64,000 bases of DNA from Pseudodesulfovibrio hydrargyri (GTDB lineage: Bacteria; Desulfobacterota; Desulfovibrionia; Desulfovibrionales; Desulfovibrionaceae). Of the stretch, positions 59,313 to 64,000 are shown in pieces. Each line of letters begins with the position of its first letter. The first letter of the stretch is position 1. Both the position numbers and the translations under genes were made by a program. Location: contig NZ_LKAQ01000004.1 in assembly GCF_001874525.1 (NCBI RefSeq), forward strand, positions 807,531 through 871,530. Reading direction: 5' to 3'. The notes below the pieces were generated by a model. It made no database searches. It was not told the origin of the DNA and saw nothing but the letters and a program-made list of their open reading frames with translations.

Positions 59313-59567
59313 GCTTCCGGCTCCCACTGTCGAATTGCCGTCACGACCTTGGTCCATCCCTAGACCAGGAGTCTCAAAAATGTCCAGAGGAGGTTGGCCC
59401 GGAAAGGGGGCCGAAACGCGGCGCGCGGCCAAAAACGCGTTTCGGCAATATCCGGCATTGATGGTTGAACATTTCAATAGTTATCGCATAGAATGGGGTC
59501 GGCGTTCCCTCGGACCGCCGGTGTTGGAGCCCGTCACGACCCTGCCCGCCTCTCAAACGGAGAACCC

Positions 59568-60470
59568 ATGAACCAGGCAAAACTCTTTTTTTCACTGACC
59601 CTTTTGGTACTGTTGCTGATATTCGGCGCATGGCTGGCGTTCTTCTTTCAGTGGTCCGCGCCCATGCCCAGGACGGCCGCCCCGGCCGCGATCGGGACCG
59701 GAACGGACACGGCCGCCGCGCCCCGCGCCCTTTCGCCCCTCGGGCCTGTCTTCAACCCTCCGGCCCTGGAGGACGCTCCCGAAAAGATCCGGCCCATGGT
59801 CATGCTCGGCTACAAAATCATGACCGAGACCAAGAAGTACGCCCCCGAATACGTGGGCAACGACATGGCCTGCACCAACTGCCACTTCGACGGCGGGCGC
59901 AGCAAAGACACCATCTCCCTGGTCGGCGTGGCCGCCAAGTACCCGCTCTATCGCGGCCGCCGCGAGTACACGGCCGACCTGGCCCTGCGCACCCAGGGGT
60001 GCTTCGAGCGCAGCATGGACGGCAAGGCCCCGGCCCCGGACAGCCAGATCATGCAGTCCCTGCTGGTCTATTACCAATGGATATCCAAGGGCATCCCCAT
60101 CTACTCCACCCCGCCGTGGGCGGTCCTGGCCCACCACCTGGACAACGAGCACAAGCCCGACGCCGTCGCGGGCAAGACGGTCTTCAAGGACGTCTGCGCG
60201 CGCTGCCACGGCGAGGACGGGCTCGGCACGCCCATCGCCCCGCCCCTGTGGGGCGACGGGGCCTACAACGACGGGGCCGGGATGCACCGCATCCGGACCT
60301 TCTCGGTCTTTGTCTGGCGATTCATGCCCAAGACCGACCCGAGCCTGACCCAGGAGCAGGCCCTGGACGTGGCCGCCTACGCCCATGAACAGCCCCGGCC
60401 CAAGTTCACGGCCACCCATCCGAACAAGATCGAGCGGGTCATCCCGCTCCCCGGGGAGGCCAGGCAATGA
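59568..60470 (+). CDS. Diheme c-type cytochrome (TsdA-like)
   Basis: This 300-residue protein has an N-terminal signal or anchor helix (about 7-28) and two c-type heme motifs: C102-TNC-H106 and C210-ARC-H214. Between them, GC145FERSMDG matches the TsdA/SoxA-like pattern, where the cysteine ligates heme. It probably faces the periplasm, anchored by its N-terminus. A four-base overlap couples it to the next subunit gene. Thiosulfate chemistry is only suggested by the motif. Confidence 0.9.
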   Translation: MNQAKLFFSLTLLVLLLIFGAWLAFFFQWSAPMPRTAAPAAIGTGTDTAAAPRALSPLGPVFNPPALEDAPEKIRPMVMLGYKIMTETKKYAPEYVGNDMACTNCHFDGGRSKDTISLVGVAAKYPLYRGRREYTADLALRTQGCFERSMDGKAPAPDSQIMQSLLVYYQWISKGIPIYSTPPWAVLAHHLDNEHKPDAVAGKTVFKDVCARCHGEDGLGTPIAPPLWGDGAYNDGAGMHRIRTFSVFVWRFMPKTDPSLTQEQALDVAAYAHEQPRPKFTATHPNKIERVIPLPGEARQ

Positions 60471-61822
60471 TCTTCCCCCTGATCCACGTCCCGGCCCTGG
60501 GCGACGGCATGACCATCGCCCTGAACGCCGTGCTCCACGTGCTCATCAGCCACGGGGTGGCCATCGGCATGACCATCCTCATCGTCATATTCCAGAACCT
60601 CGGGGCAACGGGCCGAGGCGGCTTCTGGGAGGAGACCGCGCGCACCCTGCTCAAACCGGTGGTCATCGTGACCACCTCGGTGGGCGCGGTGACCGGCGTG
60701 GGCATCTGGTTCATCACCGGCATCCTCGCGCCCGAAGGCATCGGCTCGCTCATCCACCTCTTCTTCTGGCCATGGTTCATCGAATGGTGGGCCTTCACCA
60801 CCGAGGTCGTCCTTCTGCTCATCTACTACTTCCTCTGGGACCGCCTGGCCCAACGCCGCCCGCGCCTGCTCATGGCGCTCGGCTGGGCCTACGTGGCCGT
60901 GGCCCTGAGCTCCGCCGTGCTCATCTCCGGCATCCTCGGGTTCATGCTCACCCCGGACGGTTGGCCCCAGGGCGGAACCTTTTCCCAGGCCTACTTCAAC
61001 CCGACCTTCGTGCCCCAGTTCATGCTGCGCATCTCGGCGGGCATCGTCCTGGGCGCGCTGCTCGTCCTCGGCTGGACCGCATGGCGGTTCAAGGGCGCGG
61101 CCCATGAGCGCGGCCGGGTCCTCCGCCTGACCGGCCTGGTCATGCTCGCGGCCATGGGCTCCACGGCCCTGTTCGCCTGGATCTACTTCTCGCGCATCCC
61201 CATGACCTACCTGACCCACTGGAAGTTCTCGGTGGCCACCTCGGCCTGGTCCCAGGTGCCGAACCTGCTGCCCGCGCTCAACACCGTGGCCGTGGCCTGC
61301 CTGGCCCTGGCCGCCGTGGCCGGACTGCTCAAACGGCGCAGGACCTCCATGCTCCTGTTCCTGCCCGCCCTGCTCCTGGCCGTGGGCATGGTCGCCGAGT
61401 TCGAGCGGGTCCGCGAGTTCGTGCGCGGCCCCTACCTCCTGCCCGGCTACATGTACGCCAACCAGACGCGCATGGTCCGCCAGCAGGCCGCCATGGCGCA
61501 GGGCCGCCCGCTGGCGCCGTCCATGAACTGGGTCAACGCCGCCACGGACAACGCGCCGGAGGCCCAACTGGGCCGCGCCCTGTTCGACGCCAACTGCGGG
61601 GTCTGCCACACCATCGGCGGGATCAACGACATCACCGTGCGGCTGCAAGGACGGACCCTGGAGAGCGTCAACGCCCTGACCTCCATCACCGAGAGCATGG
61701 TCCCGTTCATGACCCCGTTCAACGGGTCCGAACAGGAACGGCTGATCATGTCCGCCTACCTCTATTCACTGGCCAACAAGGACACCCTGCCCCGGCCGCA
61801 ACTCCAAGGGGAGGTCAAGTGA
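60467..61822 (+). CDS. bd-like membrane subunit with C-terminal heme c
   Basis: This 451-residue protein has about nine membrane helices in the first 330 residues (VLHVLISHGVAIGMTIL, FIEWWAFTTEVVLLLIYYFL) that resemble a cytochrome bd-type CydA/quinol-binding scaffold, and a C-terminal periplasmic domain with one c-type heme motif C377-GVC-H381. Cytochrome bd subunits usually have no heme c, so this belongs to a c-type-containing bd-like branch. Overlaps both neighbours by four bases; the three genes form one complex. Confidence 0.85.
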   Translation: MIFPLIHVPALGDGMTIALNAVLHVLISHGVAIGMTILIVIFQNLGATGRGGFWEETARTLLKPVVIVTTSVGAVTGVGIWFITGILAPEGIGSLIHLFFWPWFIEWWAFTTEVVLLLIYYFLWDRLAQRRPRLLMALGWAYVAVALSSAVLISGILGFMLTPDGWPQGGTFSQAYFNPTFVPQFMLRISAGIVLGALLVLGWTAWRFKGAAHERGRVLRLTGLVMLAAMGSTALFAWIYFSRIPMTYLTHWKFSVATSAWSQVPNLLPALNTVAVACLALAAVAGLLKRRRTSMLLFLPALLLAVGMVAEFERVREFVRGPYLLPGYMYANQTRMVRQQAAMAQGRPLAPSMNWVNAATDNAPEAQLGRALFDANCGVCHTIGGINDITVRLQGRTLESVNALTSITESMVPFMTPFNGSEQERLIMSAYLYSLANKDTLPRPQLQGEVK

Positions 61823-63384
61823 TGGCGCCCTGGCAAGACCTCTTCCTCGCCCTGCCGCTGCCCGAAATCTGGCTGCGCATCCTGCTCTTCGTGACGTTTG
61901 GCCTGCACCTGCTCTTCGTCCTGCTCATGCTCGGCACGGCCATGCTCGGCTTCATCTACTTCCTAAACGATTGCTGCTCCGGCAGCCGGGTGGAAATGGG
62001 CTGGAATCAGCGCGTGGTCAAGTCCCACCTGGGCCTCAAGAGCCTGGCCGTGGTCCTGGGCGTGGGCCCGCTGCTGATCATCCAGGTCATCTACTCCCTG
62101 GGCTTCTTCACGGCCACGGGGCTGCAGGCCTTCACCTGGCTCTCCGTCATCCCCCTGCTCATCCTCGCCTTCCTGGCCATCGAGCTGTTCGAGCACAAGA
62201 TGCTCTCCCGGCCGTGGCTGGCGTTTGTCAGCGGGGCCCTCGGCCTGGGCGCGCTGCTCACGGTCCCGGCCATCTTCACCGGGGCCCTGTCGCTCATGGA
62301 ACGGCCCGGCGAGTGGTCCGGGTTCGCGGCCAAGGCGCTGGCCCCCGGTTCCGTCTACCGGCCGCACTGGCTCTTCCGCTACCTGCACGTGCTCGGCGCG
62401 GCCATCGTCTTCGGCGCGGCCTTCCACCTGTTCTTCACCGCCGGTCAGGACAGCGAAAAACGCGCCCGGCTGCGCGCCTGGCTGTTCGGCTCCGTCCTCT
62501 TCCAGGTGGCCGTGGGCGTGCCCCTGCTGTTCACCGTGGCCGACGTCTTCAACTGGCCCGTGCTGAGCGCCGTGACCCTCGGGTCCGCCGCGGCCATGGC
62601 CGTGGCCTGGACCCTGCGCCCGGCGCCGGTCATGACCCTGAGCGACGGGACCATCCAGGGCGGCCGCGCACTGCTCCTGCTCCTGCCGGTCATCTTCGTG
62701 TCCATGCTCGCCGCCCGCCAGTTCCTGCAGGATTCCACCCTCATGCCCCTGCACCGACAGGCCCGCACCGCCCTGGCCCGGGAATCCGCGGACCTCGCCC
62801 GGTTCCAGCAACCGGCCCTGGACGCCTTCCGGGTCAAGCTGGCCACGGTCTACGACAACGGCCCGACCCTGTACGAGAAGAGCTGCCAACCCTGCCACGG
62901 CGCGGGCGGCCTGGGCGACGGTCCGGCCGCCAGGCGGCTGCTCGTGCGCGCCGAAGACATCGCCGCCGTGCGCGCGGACCGCGACTACGTGCGCCAGGTC
63001 CTCCTTGCCGGATGGCCCGGCTCGGGCATGCCCTACTTCACGGTCTTCGACAAAGACAAAATCGACGCACTGCTCGACCAGCTGGACGCTTCCTTCACCC
63101 TGTTCGGCCCGACCACCGTGCCCAGGCGCGAGGTCGGCCAACAGGCCCGCGACCTCTGGAAAAACACCTGCGCCACCTGCCACGGCGCGACCGGACAACC
63201 TTCCCCGTTCGGCCTCACCCTGCGGCCCGCGCCCCCGGACCTCAGCCGGTTCTCCCTGCAACCGGAACGATCCCTCCAGATCATCACCGAAGGCTACCCC
63301 GGCACCGTCATGCAACCCTACCGCGATCTGCCCGAGGAAACCCGCCGCGACCTGGTCGCCATCTCGTCCAACCTGCGGCGATAA
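61822..63384 (+). CDS. bd-like membrane subunit with two heme c motifs
   Basis: This 520-residue protein has about eight membrane helices (FVTFGLHLLFVLLMLG; WLFRYLHVLGAAIVFGA) in the first 320 residues and a periplasmic tail with two c-type heme motifs, C355-QPC-H359 and C450-ATC-H454. It is a relative of the previous subunit in its membrane part, so the pair may be an A/B-like heterodimer. GTG 61819 and ATG 61822 both fit; ATG was used. It ends before a strong terminator. Confidence 0.85.
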   Translation: MAPWQDLFLALPLPEIWLRILLFVTFGLHLLFVLLMLGTAMLGFIYFLNDCCSGSRVEMGWNQRVVKSHLGLKSLAVVLGVGPLLIIQVIYSLGFFTATGLQAFTWLSVIPLLILAFLAIELFEHKMLSRPWLAFVSGALGLGALLTVPAIFTGALSLMERPGEWSGFAAKALAPGSVYRPHWLFRYLHVLGAAIVFGAAFHLFFTAGQDSEKRARLRAWLFGSVLFQVAVGVPLLFTVADVFNWPVLSAVTLGSAAAMAVAWTLRPAPVMTLSDGTIQGGRALLLLLPVIFVSMLAARQFLQDSTLMPLHRQARTALARESADLARFQQPALDAFRVKLATVYDNGPTLYEKSCQPCHGAGGLGDGPAARRLLVRAEDIAAVRADRDYVRQVLLAGWPGSGMPYFTVFDKDKIDALLDQLDASFTLFGPTTVPRREVGQQARDLWKNTCATCHGATGQPSPFGLTLRPAPPDLSRFSLQPERSLQIITEGYPGTVMQPYRDLPEETRRDLVAISSNLRR

Positions 63385-63400
63385 CGGGCGAAAGACACAA

Positions 63401-63444
63401 TAACGACAAAGCCCCCGGCCTGAGGGCCGGGGGCTTTGTCGTTA
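63401..63444 (+). terminator. Strong intrinsic terminator of the cytochrome operon
   Basis: Arms 63401-63420 and 63425-63444 (TAACGACAAAGCCCCCGGCC and its complement) around TGAG. Perfect 20-base stem. Confidence 0.9.
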
Positions 63445-63722
63445 TGCCTCCGGCGGCTGGGGCGCTGCCCCAGACCCCGCCAGGGGGAACCCTTTGAAAA
63501 GGGTTCCCCCCTGGACCCCCTTCCCAAACTTTTTGGGTCGCCTACGGCGAAGGTGCGAAGCGGGATGGCGGAAGGCGCCCCGTCGCGGCCTTTCGCCGCC
63601 GCACGCCTCTGAGCGAAGCGAACATGGGGGGCCAGGGCAGCGCCCTGCCCGTCGGAGACGCCCCCCGGCGAGGGCTCCACCCGAAGGGGCCGCCGGAGGC
63701 ATTCTTTTACGAAACTCTCGCG
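63445..63722. repeat. Intergenic stretch with dispersed hairpin element (copy 3)
   Basis: After the terminator: GCCTCCGGCGGC, the GGGGCGCTGCCCC hairpin, GGGGGAACCCTTT/AAAGGGTTCCCCC hairpin, CCCAAACTTTTTGGG. It matches copies at 16.2 and 49.4 kb. About 63600-63630 holds a reverse match to the 49.16 kb ATTCGCTTCGCTCAG segment, and an inverted GCCGCCGGAGGC piece (63690-63702) sits beside the SpoU gene end. Confidence 0.65.
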
Positions 63723-64000
63723 TTATCCCAGCCGTCTGGCGAATTCCGAAACGATGATGGCTCCGGCCTGGGCCACGTTGAGGGAGTCGAATTCGCGCAG
63801 GAAGGGGATGTGCAGGCTGTGGTGGGCGAACTTCGCGACGCCCGGGCGGACGCCTTTTTCCTCGTTGCCGAGCAGGAGCACCGCCGGGGTTTTGAGGTCG
63901 GCGGTGTAGACGTTGTCTGAGTCCGGGGTCATGCGGGCGCAGTAGAGGGTGAAGTCATAGTTGACGCAGTCCTTCATGGCATTGGCCAGGTTGCCGACCT
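63723..64000 (-). CDS. SpoU-family RNA 2'-O-methyltransferase (partial)
   Basis: The C-terminal part of a SpoU/TrmH-type RNA methyltransferase; the 5' end lies beyond the window's right edge (frame stays open to base 64000). The motifs VLLLGNEEKGVRPGV and IPFLREFDSLNVAQAGAI are the trefoil-knot SAM-binding motifs 2 and 3 of the family. It probably methylates 23S rRNA or tRNA ribose; which one cannot be told from the fragment. Confidence 0.9.
   Translation of the reverse strand, partial: VGNLANAMKDCVNYDFTLYCARMTPDSDNVYTADLKTPAVLLLGNEEKGVRPGVAKFAHHSLHIPFLREFDSLNVAQAGAIIVSEFARRLG

Overview
The window reads as chromosomal DNA of a Desulfovibrionaceae-type bacterium (Desulfovibrio/Pseudodesulfovibrio-like). 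This is inferred from the high GC content, the density of two-component and c-di-nucleotide signalling genes, c-type cytochromes, a flavoredoxin-like flavin reductase, an ADH-synthase-type aldolase of the alternative aromatic pathway, and C_GCAxxG/DUF3795, U32 and DUF362 proteins. No rRNA, tRNA, CRISPR array or intact mobile element was recognised. Most of the window is tightly packed core-type sequence; the exceptions are a repressor-centred islet (about 5.2-8.5 kb), one low-GC ATPase gene (31.2-32.7 kb) and several repeat-bearing intergenic stretches.

Layout. 0-5.2 kb: a trans-sulfuration-type PLP enzyme, a Cys-rich protein, a flavin reductase, an NlpC/P60 lipoprotein hydrolase and a small lipoprotein. 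5.2-8.5 kb: a DUF5675 plus small HTH operon divergent from an S24-like repressor whose catalytic residues appear substituted, followed by HEAT-repeat and DUF6941-like genes, a strong terminator and an AT-rich spacer. 8.5-17.2 kb: ADH synthase, EAL-HDOD protein, amidohydrolase, radical SAM protein, a hybrid histidine kinase with a lone receiver, and a CBS-ACT protein. 17.2-26.7 kb: a second hybrid kinase, a TolQ-TolR pair with a TonB-like/alpha-beta-hydrolase fusion, and a five-PAS NarL-type kinase with its LuxR regulator. 26.7-31.2 kb: two Hsp20 proteins, a Trm112-type zinc protein, and PHP, DUF362 and U32 proteins. 31.2-39.3 kb: the low-GC AAA ATPase, an RND pump with its adaptor, and a pair of lipoproteins.

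39.7-48.1 kb: a ferredoxin-nitroreductase, then on the minus strand an apparent seven-gene unit: murJ, a TrmN6-type methyltransferase, a C_GCAxxG-DUF3795 protein, and four genes that together look like an Mre11-Rad50 complex. In that complex the Rad50-like ATPase is split: the Walker A half ends in a CPVC zinc hook, a Cys-free coiled-coil protein follows the nuclease, and the signature/Walker B half is last. This split complex is the strongest candidate for an unusual system here. mutM and a DUF6125-like gene follow.

49.4-64 kb: mobA, an alpha/beta hydrolase, a DUF2784 protein, a small protein behind a sigma54-like promoter, a diguanylate cyclase followed by an anchored periplasmic binding protein, a chemoreceptor with an extra C-terminal sensor-like domain, a diadenylate-cyclase-like protein with an altered active site, a three-gene cytochrome operon with five c-type heme motifs and two bd-like membrane subunits, and a truncated SpoU-family RNA methyltransferase at the right edge. 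A dispersed hairpin-rich element recurs downstream of gene ends at about 16.2, 49.4 and 63.5 kb.
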